Assembly: GCF_020740795.1 (NCBI RefSeq)
Contig: NC_067296.1
Span: 7,851,001-7,915,000, forward strand
Reading direction: 5' to 3'
Source of the DNA: Apus apus
Lineage: Eukaryota; Chordata; Aves; Apodiformes; Apodidae
DNA length: 64,000 nucleotides
Of the stretch, positions 38,215 to 50,702 are shown one piece after another. Below the pieces are notes generated by a model. It did not search any database. It was given only the letters and a program-made list of their open reading frames with translations, and was not told the DNA's origin. The stretch's first letter is position 1; each line of letters starts with the position of its first letter. The position numbers and the translations under genes were made by a program.

Positions 38215-38900
38215 GGAGGCCGAGTGCAGCGCACCTGCCCGGGGAGGGGCTCAGCCCCTGCCCTCGGGCTGCAGGACCGGGCAGGACGCTGTGGGGGGCG
38301 GGGGCCGTGCCTGCGGGGCGGCGGCACCGGGAGCGGTTGGGTGGGTTGCGGTGGGTTGCGGTGGCCCCCGGGGCCGGGTTCCCCCCCCGCCCCGCAGCCT
38401 CGCGCCGCGGCCGTTGCTGCTCCCGCCCCTCCTCGCCAGAGGGCGCGCGCGGCCCGCGGCGGGCGGTGCGGGCTGGGGCGGGGCGGGGCGGAGCGGCGGC
38501 TGCCATGAGCTCCGCCGGGCGGCCGAGGGGGTGCTGCGGCCGGAGAGGCCGCCGGAGCCCCGGGCGGGGGGCGGCGGCGGCTGAGGAGAGCGGAGCTCGG
38601 CTGGAACCCGTCGGCCGGTGAGGAGGTGGGCGCAAGGGAGGGGCCGCCGAGCAGGGGCTGCCCCGGCGCGGGGGCGGGCTGGGCTGCGGGGTCTGAGGGA
38701 ACGGCGGAGGGGAGGAAGCTGCAGGTGCGGCCGGCGGGCTTCGCTCCGGGCAGGGGCTCGGGGCTCCCTGAGGCAGGGGGCGGCGGGGCAGCACGGGAGG
38801 AGCGGGCCGGGGGCTCGCAGCGGGCGGGTCAGGGTCGCTGTGGGCAGTAACCTCCGCCCCGCGCCGGCTGCCCCGGGGCCCGCCCCGCCGAGAGCTGCCC
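38215..38900 (+). promoter_or_regulatory. CpG-island promoter, + strand, candidate BCAS4 promoter
   Basis: This is a GC-rich island with consecutive GC boxes (GGGGCGGGGCGGGGC at 38476-38490) immediately before GCGGCGGCTGCCATGAG. It lies about 5 kb past the PARD6B 3' end. A + strand first exon with a good donor follows. BCAS4 is the expected next + strand gene by synteny, and a BCAS4-like exon lies 12 kb downstream. However, the first-exon peptide does not resemble the BCAS4 N-terminus I know, so the assignment is an inference. Confidence 0.55.
38491..38617 (+). other. Candidate first exon (non-coding or short N-terminus)
   Basis: It starts near the GC boxes and ends at CGGCCG|GTGAGG (donor GT at 38618-38619). 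An ATG at 38505 opens 37 codons plus 2 nt before the donor (MSSAGRPRGCCGRRG...). This arginine- and glycine-rich stretch is not recognised. In the unspliced reading a TGA occurs inside the donor. It could equally be 5' UTR. The borders rest on motif reading only. Confidence 0.35.
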
Positions 38901-41900
38901 GGGCTGCTGCCCCTCTTCCCCAGCCCCCTCGGGGGGTGTGAGGAGCTCCCTCGCGCCCCTCTCCCACTGCTCGTGGTGTTTGCCGTGTTTTTGGAGCCAG
39001 CGGGGGGTTTGCATTCCCTCTGGCTGAGGAGGGGGCTTGTCTTCAGGTCTCCTCTGCCTGGGATGCAGCGTTGGGTAAAGTTGGGCTGCTGCTCTGCTGA
39101 ATAAGTGTTTCGATGCGCTTTTTTTCTTAAATGACCGTGGCTGTGGCTGCTACTCTTGTTTTTGTGGAACACAAGGCTACTGGTGACGGTAAGGTCAGGC
39201 TCAGAGCACTGATGCGATTAAGTGATGCTTAGTTGGGGAATCTCAGGTGCGGTTAGTTACCCGAGTTTGGTTGTTTAGCTTAATCCGGAGGGTGACAGTG
39301 GTTGTCTTGGAGAGAGCACTGTCACCATCCTGGTAGCGGCTAGAGGACGCTTTAGATCCCTGAGGGCAAGGAGGGAGGTTCTGAAGTTGCACTTTGTAGG
39401 CTAAGACACTCCTCCACCTACCCCCCAAAAAAAAGAGAGGGAGGCTACAAAAACAGAAGTAGAGAGCGCTGGGAAGTATCCTCCTTTCGGACCTGTAGGC
39501 AGCTGTTACGCCGCTTGAGCCTGGTGGTAAAGTGAGTAACGTTCTCATTGGGCAAAGACTTTAAAATTTTCTCAGGTTAAAAGACACTTCTAAATCAGTC
39601 TTTATAATAGCTTCCCCTCACCCTTTTCCTTAATTTTGGCAGTAAAATGTTTATGTGATTTGTTTTTTTCTTGGAGAAAACTCTTGTTCAGTTTCACTAT
39701 TAAGATAATGTTTTGCCTGTGCCTCTCCCTTTACATCATCACTCTGACAATTTCATCTCTCCATGTGGGGTCATCCATGATTTGCAATAAGTCAGACCAC
39801 TTACATCAAAAACTTGGGACCTTTGTTTTGGTTTTCTGTTCAGCATTTTCAAGGAGATGATATAGTGCTTAGTCCACGATACCCACATAATTTTCCTGTG
39901 GTTAAACCACTGACAGCTTTTGTCTTACTTCTGGATTAAGATCAACGTTATTAGTCATCTACACATCTATTAACAGTTGTGAAAATGAGCTTTCAAGCTT
40001 GATTAAGATGACATTGGAAAGTAAGCTTCTTTGTAGGGAATAAGTTTCATTAAAATACTAGTTCATGTCAGCAGGATTCTAGTGGTATTACCACATGCTA
40101 CGCGTGTTAAATAAGAAATGAAGACCTGCCAATGGATAAAACAATTTGCCTGTACAGTGTTATATGGCAGAACGTGTATTTTTGTAACTGAGTGCCAAGC
40201 CTGTTAGTTCTTGAAAGGAAAACAGCAACAACGTGTTCTCTGTTACTTGCAAGTCATTCTGTTTCCTTCAGGCATCTTCACCTGAAATTAAATGCTTGTT
40301 TTAATACTGGTCTCTCTTGATTCTTGCAGATATTGGTAGCTTACTTAAAGCAGCAATGTAATTTAGGTATTTTCCTTCTTGGGGATTACTCACAGCTTTT
40401 GTGGAAGCATCTTCTAAAGTGTCTCTTCCTGTGGGCCTTGCCTTGCTAGCTCAGTGCTGTCACATATCAGTTCTGTTGAAATCAGAACGTGGGCTTACAG
40501 TTCCTTTCCAAAAAGAGCTGCCTTAGTGTTTTGCATTTTGAAAATTTTGTATTTAGCAATAACCATTTACTCTAACATATAACTCCCAATTTTCATTATA
40601 ATTTTTATTTTGTGTAGTAGTTGTAGCAAATGAGGCTATGACAATGATGAATGCAAAAGGAAGATATTTGTATAGTCCAGGAGAAGATTTTGCTAAGTGA
40701 AAGTTTTCAAGCATATCCTGCATGACATAATATTGTTCTGCCTAATTTCAATGTGTGCTGTGAACAGCCATGGAAGATTTTAGTTTTACTATTGAGATAC
40801 ACTTGCCATTCTTCTCTTTTTGTTTCCCCTTATACAGTGATTGTTTCCCCTTGTTTTCACTGTTTGGTTTCCTTTTTCAGTATTCTGAAGGTGGCATAGG
40901 AGGACATTGTACTGAAGAACCTGTTAATTTTCAGTAATATTGAAATGTTCCTTCTGGAGTCTCTAATGTTATAAGGAGCTGTGTGGTTTTCTGGTTTGGC
41001 TATTTTTGAAGTTTTCTATGGCTACCTTTTCATCTTAATGGCACAGTAGGAGAGCACTTCAAATTCTGGCAAAGCCAGCTTAACTTTTTGAGTGAAAGCA
41101 GAAGGCTTTTTTGGGAAATTTGTTGATTTATTTTTTTTTTCATGTTCTTTAATGAAGTGTGGTAAGTTAGAACACTATATTTGTATCTTGCATGCCTGAA
41201 CAGTTGAGGACATAAAGCACCTGACCCAAATATTTTTATCAAGAAGCAAGCTTTGTATTAAAAAAAAATAAAATAAATCCTTGGGAAAAGCAGGTAAATT
41301 GTTCTAAGGTTGAATGGGAGCACAATGCTAAAGCAAAATGAAAGGAGTGGTGGGGAGAGTTACAAAAGCTTATCTTATCTTGAGCTTGAATTAAAGAGGG
41401 AGGAGATTGTTGTCAAGAAACAGAGATATTTAAAGGGAAGTGGTGAAAAAGGGATATTACTATGGGTGCAGTATAGACTACATTAAAGAGTCTGAAAGGA
41501 AAGCTCAAAGCTAAACTGCCTATTTTCTCCCTTTAAGTTACAAAATGAAGGCATGGTTTTAATTTTTTTCTGTTTTCTTTCCATAAATAAGCAGGAGAAT
41601 CAACAATATGGGAACATTAAAGTGGTACTGTTGTGCCTTTGGCTAAGGTTTCATGGTAGGTTAACACTGCTAGTGAAAGATCCAACGTGTCTCTTCTTCT
41701 TGCTGCCTTTGTCAGTGCCAGCCTTCACTTGGCTAATGCATTGAGTTGAAGAACTGATCTGAGCTAAAAAGATATGGCAAAGAAATTAACCATTAGTTTT
41801 TAATCCAGAAAAGTTTCCTGATTAATTCCATCGGGAATGTCTGTCCTCTCACATGCAAAGGATTGGCCTTAGGGGCTTAAGTGAGTGATGGAAAAGACTA

Positions 41901-44049
41901 CTTTTATAGCCAGTGCCAGCTTGTGTAATTATAAAGTGATTGTCAAATTACAGTCTTAACTAAGAAACACTTGTCACTCCGTATTTTCATTATAACTTCA
42001 ATGTGGTCAGTAGGGGTTATTTCAGATCTTAATTATAAATACAACAAACTAGTGGAATTTACACCTGCTTTACAGTCATGCATTCATTGATTGCCACCAC
42101 TGAACAGCCTTTTCAAAGCTGGAAGTTTGGTATCAGTTTTGGATTTATCTCTTTAAGCCAACTGTGCTAGTCCTGAACATGGAGCTACCTTAGTGGTTTC
42201 TAGTCCATAAAGCTGAGTGTGCACAGACTTGCCAAGAAGCTTCTGGAGTTTGATAGAATTGTTCTGTAGGCCATCTGATGCTTGCACCACCCACTGGGAT
42301 TGCTCTGCTGTAAAATACATGAAATGAAAAAGCTAGCAATTATGTTGCTCTGCCTTATGAAGGCTTGAAGAAATCAGACTCAATGCTTTCCAGTTTTTAA
42401 CATATTACATTTATTATAGTAACATCTAATCACTGGGAACTCTTTCCTATTTGAAAAGAATGCATTTTTCTGTTGCTAAGCAGTGATCTTTCCAGAGTTA
42501 CCCAGCGTGCAGTGGGGAGGAATAGTGCTCTTCTTTCTGAGGAGAAATTAGATGTGGAAATTCTGCTCCTTTATTTAAGCATGCAAAGGAGCAGCAGAAG
42601 GAAAACAGCTTTTCAACACAGAAATCTTTATCTCAGACAGACATGGAACAGATTGTTAGGAGATGTAAACTCATGTTAGCAAGACTGAAATCCATGCATT
42701 GATTTACAGCATCTATGGACCCTTCCTGATAAACCTGTGGAGTAATTTAAGGTTTCTTCTGCTCAGATATGTACACAAAAAAGAGGCAGTGAAACCTTTG
42801 TGGGTAGGTTTTTAATCTGGTATAAGTGAAATTACAATGTGAATATAGTGTGATAGTTTATGCCACGATGGCAACTTCACACAGAGTTGGTGAAGCACAA
42901 GCATCTTAGGAAATAGCATTAGTAGGCTGAGAGGTGTGGTCACTAAGTGAATGAAGATGCCAGCTGCTGACAATTTCTCTGAGATAATACATACCACTCT
43001 TAAGTGCCGCTCTAACATAGTTGCAGAGCCTTTGGACTAAGTTGGGTCACGTTCCTCATACTCAGAACAGGACCTGAGCTCCCATCTGCCTTCTACTGAA
43101 ATAGGTATTTATCCTCAGCCCACGTTATGCCCTATATGTAAACACACATGTTTGCCCTTGTGGAAACAGCCACCATTTATTCCATGTTCTTGAGACTTGT
43201 TTGTTGTTCTTACTTTCCTCTTCGTGATAGCATAAATCTTTTAGGTTTTGAATCACTGTACTGGAAGTGAGTAGGAACTGAGTCCCCAGTCGTTGCATGA
43301 TTGCAGACCTAGAATAGCACACTGTTGTTTTGTGAATTAATTCTAAACTTCAGTTAAGAGTGAGAGTCTATCAGCTTTTGTTCTCAGCAGAGGTGGGTGT
43401 TCCTGGGCTCTTGGCTTTAGGTTGACACTCTTGTAGCTGTTGAGTTTTTCTGGAGCTCTGAAAACAGGCTCCTTTTCCAGTATGGGAAAAACATTTCAGT
43501 CCTGTCCAAAACTGCCCTTCTGAGCAGCTCTTCCTTTTTTTTCCTTTGCTTCAGAATAGTCAAAGTGGTGGGTTTGGGGTTTGTTTTGTCTTTTAGGTAT
43601 TTGCTAACGATCAGTGGTTTTACGGGCTTTAACCATTAAGTGAATATCATGGGCTGTAACTTCAAATTGACTTTCATAAATCAGACTTTGTGTTACATCC
43701 AAGCTTTCTGCTTCAAAACTTGAGCGAGATGCTTGTCGAGGAAACTTGCTGAAATATGCGCTGATATTGTAGGTTTAGAAGCCACGGGCAGAAAACTCAT
43801 TGTGAGATCTAGAACCTGAAACGGGCGTGGAGGCAGATGCTGGGGACATCCTCCTGTCATACAGGTCACCTCTTGGTGCAGGGGTGGAAAGCCCCTCCCA
43901 GGGCCTCAGAATTTTACATGTCTCGATACACTGAATTCTGTGCCCTTGCGTTTGTCGCTTTTGGAGCAGGAATTGGCCCCAACTCTCCGCAGCTCCGCGT
44001 GGGTTCCCCAGTGGGATGGCAGAAGAGGGAAGGCACAGCGTGTGTGCTG
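38901..44049. other. Between the two CpG islands, nothing secure
   Basis: Probably the first intron of whatever starts at 38.5 kb. I searched by eye for BCAS4 exons 2 and 3 and found no convincing match. Confidence 0.55.
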
Positions 44050-44335
44050 CCCGCCAGAGGCCCCCACCTGGCCTGTGTGGCTGTTTTTCTCCCTCCTGCG
44101 GGTGCAAGAAGCGGCAGAGGCGGCTGCAGAGCTGTTGAGGAGGCTGGGGGGGGGGGGTTCGGCGGGGGCCGGGCGGGCGGGGGGCGCGGGGCCGCCATCT
44201 TGGAGCGCGGCACGGCGGGCAGGGCTGCGGGCGCCCGCCAGGTGGCGCTGGGGCGCGCGGGTCTGCCCGCCCGGCCCGAGGTGGGACCGGGGGGGGCCGC
44301 GGTCCCTTCCGTCCCCTTCGCCGTGGTGTGAAGCC
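44050..44335. promoter_or_regulatory. CpG island with YY1 motif, orphan promoter
   Basis: This is a compact GC-rich island inside AT-rich DNA. It holds GCCGCCATCTTGG at 44191-44203, the classical YY1 site, whose minus-strand reading CCAAGATGGCGGC often overlaps start codons. On the minus strand an ATG at 44198 opens MAAPRPPPARPPPNPPPP. On the + strand, CCCGAG|GTGGGA at about 44280 is a possible donor. A G12 run (44146-44157) and G-rich clusters could form a G-quadruplex. Direction and gene are unknown. It may be an alternative promoter or a non-coding RNA start. Confidence 0.45.
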
Positions 44336-47300
44336 TTCCTAGAAGGCTGCTCCGGTGCTACAACAGCTCGTTTTGAGACGGGGGCGCTGGACGGGCTGAT
44401 GCAGACGCTGGTGATGTGTGTTCCCGTAACGTTCATGGGCACCGGCTGCTAATTAAGGCCACCTGTGCCAGGTGCTGTACAAATGCAGCGAGCTCGTCGT
44501 GGCTGCTTAGAGCCTGCAGTCAGAATCCGAGAGAGAAGTTGATACGGGTGGAAGAACTGAGCAGGGAGGACTAATTAATGGTGGGGTTGTGACTGATATA
44601 CTGTGCAGCATTTGTAGCATGCCAATTATCCTCACTGCTCTTGGTGCCTAATTGCTTGGGATAAACCATTTAGAGCAAGAGGTATGTGTTACTATTTAGC
44701 TTACCTCAGGCTTTCTGCACAGAGTGGTGCTGTCTGAAGGCTATTTGGGTTATGGTGCTCATGTAAGACTAATGAATGTGATTTTTGCAGTCAACTTTCC
44801 TTTCTTGGGGGGGAGGGGGGGAGAAAGGTAAAATTAGGGAGAGGAACTGATGCTGCATTTTAACCCTTCCTGAGTGCTAGTTCAGGTAACATGGACCAAA
44901 TTTTTAGAGGAAGTTTCTCTCATGATAACTGATACACAGACCATCTTGTCTTCTATTAGCACTTACCACAGCGTTTTTCTTGTGTCTTCAACCATCTTGT
45001 GTAATGCATGTGTCACTGGCAAATACAACGGTTGCTGATGGTATTGAATGCACATCTAATGGCACGAAGTGACCAGCCAACCTTTCCTCTGGGACTTGTT
45101 GCTTATGAGCTATTTTGTTGGATGATTCTTAGGAACTGTATAGATGAATGGAAAGGGACAGGATAAAGTGAAGCAGATAAGAAAATAATGTGGCCAGTGT
45201 TTCTTAAGCAGCTGAAAACCCATTTCCTTTATTGTTACAAGCTTTAGTGCAAATGAAAGACCTTGGTGTGCTGGCCTTTGTGCACATTATCTTCTGTTAA
45301 CAAAACATATGCCAGTATTGCTTTTGAAGCATCTTTCCACCTTTCTGTTCATGTATCCCAGTGTTGTTTGGAGAAATGGTGTGCTTACTCTTAAGGGAAG
45401 AACTCAGAAGTCATAGGTGGTCCCAAAGCAGCCTGTTTTGGTCTGCAAGAACTCATTGAAAACTCAGATTAACATGTTTAACACAGTTTATGCAAAATAT
45501 AATCAGCTAACTAATTATTATTTTGTTATGGGACAAATCTTCCTTCCATCTTGGATTTGAATACTGCTCAAGAAAAGTGATGCCATCCTCCTTGTTCTAG
45601 GTAAATCAGTCAGCAATATAGCCAGTTATTAATCCTTTATTGACTTCTATCAGAGGTTTCTGGTTTTGTTGTTGGCATGTCTTGCTTATGGAAAGGGCGC
45701 ATCATTGCTTCCAGAAGGAAGTGACATAGAGTGGAAAGAAACTGCAGCTTGGCTCATGAAAATCTCATGGGTTCTTAAAAGGAGAAATCGCTGCCTTGTA
45801 AGAATAGTTCAGTGTTAGTGGCTGTTTAAGCGGTTCTTTTTCCATTCAGCTTTTGATAAAAATAGCTGTAAAGAAGCATGTGAAACTCGGAGCATGCAGT
45901 CTATTTTTTTATATATCTTGGCTTTCAGTTGTCAGCTTTATAGTCTCTAGTACAGCACATTAAGTGTGTGCAAAATGTAGAAAACAAAAGATTGGTTTCT
46001 TGGGCCAAAAATTCTTTGAATTCATTCCTGAAAGGTGATGATTGCTTCAGTGATACGACATTTGAATCAATAGCTCTTCACTGCTGATCATATTCTGTCT
46101 GATTTACTATTAAGTCCATTCACTCAATTCTTCTGTTTGGGAGCTTATGCTAAGATTTTGTATGTACCTCGTGCTTTTTCCTATGAATCAAGCATGCAGC
46201 TTACATTTTTGGCTCTAATATGGGGAAGATGGTTAGTTTGTTCAAATGGGTCCAGTGAGCTTTTAAACCTCCTTTGTGACTTCTTCTCTTGTCAACCTTT
46301 TATACAAAAAACACTAACCTAGTTTCAATACTCTGTCTTTGCGTTGCCCCTGAAAACATTTTTCCACAACCTGCAGGCTGTGAATAGTTCCCTAGTATGC
46401 AGATTATTTACCTTATCTGGGAATATCAAAGCACTGCAGCCAGTGTGCTGATTCTGTGCCTTTCTGTGCAGTACCTACAATGTAAGATTCCTTTCAGCAG
46501 CACATCAAGTGGTATCTGGGAATCTAATAAATCTAATGTAGTATTTGAACTGATTCCAGCTTCTGTGCCTGGCAATAATTTGGTCTTTTGTCTATGCCAA
46601 CAAAAGGCAAGGAGAATCTTGTTGATTTTTTTTTTTCAATTGGGCATTCAGTGAAGTATTTGCATAGAGGAATTTGGCTTTTCTTCTTTGAGTGTGCTGC
46701 TGCTTTTCCCTTACCCAGTACTCTTGATGCATATGTTTGAATATTGCAACGAGGAAGAAGCTGTATGCTCAGTGCTAGGAAGACAAAATGCTATTTCCAG
46801 TTGTCACATTGTTGTACCTGGCTAGGCACAGCACAGCGCTTAAAATGGACACTTGGTACAGGAGGTAAGTGACAATGACAGTGCAAATAGAGTTGAGCAT
46901 GCCTCATGCTTGCCATGGGAGGAGCAACTTGCAATAAAAAGATTGTGCTAGAAGAATTTTAGTGCCAGTTATTTAACTGTTGTGATGTCTTCCTTAATCC
47001 ATTGACTTCAGTAAAGTAAATTAATATATTTTAAGTGGCTTCAGAGCCTCTCAAGTATAATTATCAATTTGTGAATTTTAACTGAGCTATAATTTGAACC
47101 AGTGACACAAAAGCAAAAAAAAATTCATTGCAATAACCATACTTTTGTATATGCTTTTTTAATATTGTTTTCATGGGTCATTGTTAGTTACCTTTGTAGA
47201 CACGGTTCTTTCTGCTTCTTTTATATCAAAGCACGTTCGAAAATATTTCTGTTCAGAGATGCACAGTTGGTTTAGTTACATGTGAGAATAAACTACTTCA

Positions 47301-49254
47301 ATTTTTTTGGCTAATCCTTGAAGAGATGTATGGATAGACACAGAGTTTCTGCTTATGCTTGATACTCCTTGATACTCTTTCTTTTTTTTTTTTTTTAATA
47401 TGTGTGTTGATCCTCCAGCATATTCAGCTGTTTATAAAACCACCGGTTAGTTGTTCTCAAGCCATTGAACCTTCTTGTGGATCTTGCCTCGGGGGAGTAT
47501 GTTTGTAAATATTACTATATTATGGTTCCACAGCCCAGCTGCTAACTGCTTATCTTTGTCTCATGGACTTAGTTTGGGAACCTCCTCCCCGAGGTCCTTA
47601 AGTGTGAAACCTGGTTTCATCACTCGGGAAAAGAGAGGAAGACCTCAGTTTTCTCTTTTCTCACCACCAAGCTGTTCATTTCACAGTGGTTACTTTTACT
47701 TGGTGATCCTTTTATGTTACTCTGTATTAACATGCGAGATTAAAGACTGAAAAATAATATATAGAGATAATTAAAACAAAACAAAAAAAACCCACAACCA
47801 TCTGAGACAAATAGGATTTGCACAGTATCTTTGACTTCTGGCTCCAGGTAATTTTGTTTTCTTTTCCTGAAAACAAATAAATCTTGGTTGCTTTTTTTTT
47901 AAAGTACCAAATAAGAAGAACCTGTGCTCATTTAACTGGAACAGCTTAAACTGCACTGTATGCAAGGATCAGGTCTTGCTGCCCTACACGCAGTGTGCCA
48001 TTCCTGGTTTGTGTTCTAATTCATCATTCCTCCTCTGGTTGTGCTGTCTCCTAGCTGACTTCGGTGCTGTTGGTTTGCTACTTCCTTGAGATTAGTCTTG
48101 CTGGCTTCAATTAGAAGACAAAGCTGAATCAAACCTTCCCTCCTTGCCCCCTCCTCCAATTAGCATAGTAAAAACTAGTAAGAGGAAGACAGGTTTTTTG
48201 CTATGGGCTGCTGTGCTCTGGTGCTTGTGCTGAGTGCTCGGCTAAAACTTCAGTAAGATAAGGTAAAATACATGGCATGAGGGGAAATAAATCTTGTTTT
48301 GTAATGTGGGGCTTCAGATCAGTTCTGCTTTCTATGGCTTGTGAGAGGTTGCTGTACCAAGAGAATCATTTCCTTTGTCATGTGCTGACTCCTCTTGAAC
48401 TCCTCTGTCGCTGTGGCTCTGCAGACTGCTGCAGAATGACTCTTCTTGAATCATATTTGCATATAATTTCCTTTCATCCCAGGCTGCTTGCTGGAAAATC
48501 AGCTCTCCTGTCTTGCGTTGGTTTATTTCTACCCTGAAAGAAAGATGGTTTAGATTTGTCCGTGTCTGCTCTGACCTTGTGTTGACATTTTTTGTATTGG
48601 ATCTGTGCAACATCTCCCTCTTTCTGGCTATGTCCCAAGCTGTGTTTATATTTACAGTAGTTATCTACTATTTAGCTGTAAGAGTGGCTTTTCCCTAGTC
48701 CTTCCTGAGACCAACATTAGCAAACTGTTTTTTGGAAAGTCCAGGCTCAATTTTTCTCTGATGTAGTTTACCTGAATGGGAATGTCAGCTCAGACAGATC
48801 ACCAATCTGTTTTGCACATGTGCTTTATGATAGAGGAGGGGTTTTTTTGCTTATCATTGACCCAGAATAATTCAATAGAAGAAACCTGGAATTCTTCAGC
48901 TTTGGCTCCTTCATTATGTATTCTGTATTTTATTTAAAGTTAGAAAATATGTCTGATTCCATTCACAGGGATCCTGCCAGTGTGTCTGTGCTCACTTTCT
49001 GTTGGTTATAAAGTACACTGTAAAGATAACAGAGTGTGTCTGTGTGGACTGCTATGTCACTGCTGAGGAAGGTGTCCATATGTATATATTTAGTGGGTGT
49101 AGTACTGAGACCAGTAATACAGGAGATACTGTTGGTTTGTTTACAATAGAAAGCTACTACAATTTTGCTATGTCTATTTGATCTCCTATTATAGAACACT
49201 TACAGGATTATAAAAACACTTGATCTGCATGTTCTCATTCTGGTAATAAAAATT
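44336..49254. other. Probable intron or intergenic DNA, nothing recognised
   Basis: AT-rich sequence with G-rich runs (44806-44822) and the T15 tract. No exon is recognised. Confidence 0.55.
47382..47396. repeat. Poly(T) tract, 15 bp
   Basis: A T run after two copies of TTGATACTC in tandem. Confidence 0.9.
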
Positions 49255-50103
49255 CCCCAAGATGAGTGGAGAGGTTGACACACCAGAAGGAAGAGCCAGC
49301 CTCCAGGTTGATCTAGACAGGCTGGAGGAGTGGGCTAGCAGGAACCATATGAAATTGAAAAGGGAGAAGTGTAAAGTCTTGCACCTGGGAACACATAACC
49401 GAGGAGTGCAGTTCAGACTGGGATCCACCTGGCTGGAGAGCAGCCCTGTGGAAAGAAACCTGGGATCTTGGTGGATAACAGGCTTAACATGAGTGAACAG
49501 TGCACTGCAGTGGTGATGCTGGGCTGCATCAACAAGGGCATCACCAGCAGAGATCAAGAAGTCATCATCCCACTCTACTCAGCGCTTGTCAGACCACACC
49601 TGGAGTACCGTGTTCAGTTTTGGTCCCTGCTCCACAAAAAGGATGGGACAGGCTGGAGAGGGTGCAGAGAAGGGCCACAAGGATGACCAGAGGACTGGAG
49701 GACCTGCCATATGAGGAGAGGCTGAGAAAACTGGGTTTGTTCAGCCTTGAGAAAAGAAGGCTCAGGGGAGACCTTATTACAATGTTCCAGTATTTACAGG
49801 GTGGCTACCAAGAAGTTGGAGACTCCCTATTTACAAGGAGTCACATGGAAAAGACAAGGGATGATGGGTACAAGTTGATCCCGGGGAGATTCCGATTTGA
49901 CACAAGAGGTAAATTTTTCACCATGAGGACAATCAAACATTGGAATAGTTTCTCAAGGGAGGTGGTAGTTCCCTTCCACATTGGACAGTTTGAAGTCTCA
50001 GCTTGACAGGGTGCTGAGCCATCTCATACAAACTATAGTAGTACCTAGAAAGGTTGGACCAGATGATCCTTGAGGCCGCTTCCAACCTGGCTTTCTATGA
50101 TTA
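49255..50103 (+). mobile_element. CR1 LINE, 3' 850 bp with reverse-transcriptase remnants
   Basis: The element is in sense orientation. It encodes pieces of the C-terminal part of CR1 ORF2 in more than one frame: VDTPEGRASLQVDLDRLEEW near the start, then ALVRPHLEY and EERLRKLGLFSLEKRRLRGD. It ends with the CR1 3' UTR (GGACCAGATGATCCTTGAGG) and the terminal TTTCTATGATT. At least two frameshifts show it is dead. It is 5'-truncated. Its end lies 461 nt before the BCAS4-like exon. Confidence 0.93.
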
Positions 50104-50564
50104 ATCAGTAATGGAGAATATCAAAACTCCTGATCTTTTTTAGCTAAAATCACCTGTTGTTGTCTTTTCCATTGCCGTTTCCTTACTCCTACCACTTCAG
50201 TCACAGTGGTAGCAGTGTCTTTGTGGGTTCTGAAGAGCTTTTCACCTCACTGCTGAAATGTTGCCAGACCACTGCACACTATGCAAGTGCTTACATACTG
50301 TTTATGCTGAGAAAGGAGCAAAACTCTGCCCTTAGGTAAGGTCAAAAATTAGCCTAGCCAAGCCATTAGCCTTCTTATGGCTGTAAACATCTGCAGTCTA
50401 CTTATGAGTATGTGCCCCTTGGATATATATGCTAGCAATAGTTCACTCTGAAATCTTGTCACAGCTTTTTCTTTGACTTCTAATCTCTAGCTAGGATAAT
50501 GTTGAAACCTAGCACACGTGCTTTTAATTTTCATTTTCACTAGGTGTTTTTCTTCTCTCCATAG

Positions 50565-50702
50565 GCATTTGCTAAAATGGTTGCACATCAATACTCACTC
50601 CTTCCTAGAAGAACAAGTGCTTGAAGCAGAGATGAGCCATGGCAGTTTTCTGAATACTATTTGCAAATTATTTCATTGTGCAGCTATCTTGTCATTTAAA
50701 AC
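50565..50702 (+). pseudogene. BCAS4: BCAS4 exon with internal frame break (probable relic)
   Basis: The exon is bounded by a pyrimidine tract plus CCATAG and by the donor GTGAGT. It begins AFAKMVAHQ in one frame and continues SFLEEQVLEAEMSHGSF... in the next. Human BCAS4 as I recall it reads AFVKMVGHHVAFLEADVLQA, then ERDHGAF. The match is clear on both sides, but seven bases (50592-50598) sit where human has one codon. The exon is therefore 138 nt instead of about 134 and the frame shifts. Read in the first frame it hits TGA at 50622. BCAS4 is a BLOC-1 subunit 4 (cappuccino)-like coiled-coil protein of poorly defined function. PARD6B-BCAS4 order and orientation match human chromosome 20. I did not find the other BCAS4 exons. 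Decay, an assembly error or an unusual splice form remain possible. Confidence 0.62.

Noticed and set aside
38144-39172. 342-codon minus-strand frame across the 38.5 kb island
   Set aside because: Composition is Pro/Arg/Ala from GC-rich DNA, overlapping frames are equally open, and there is no recognisable domain.
40325-40375. Possible exon after TCTTGCAG reading QIL..LK
   Set aside because: Three matching residues after an acceptor-like site are not enough, and the rest does not align to BCAS4.
41050-41110. Weak resemblance to the BCAS4 exon encoding SDTSQILEEN
   Set aside because: Only scattered bases match, with no acceptor/donor pair and no continuous reading. It is not better than chance.
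49262-50006. Open frames at 49.3-50.0 kb as a host gene
   Set aside because: They are shifted pieces of CR1 ORF2, ending in the CR1 3' UTR and terminal octamer.
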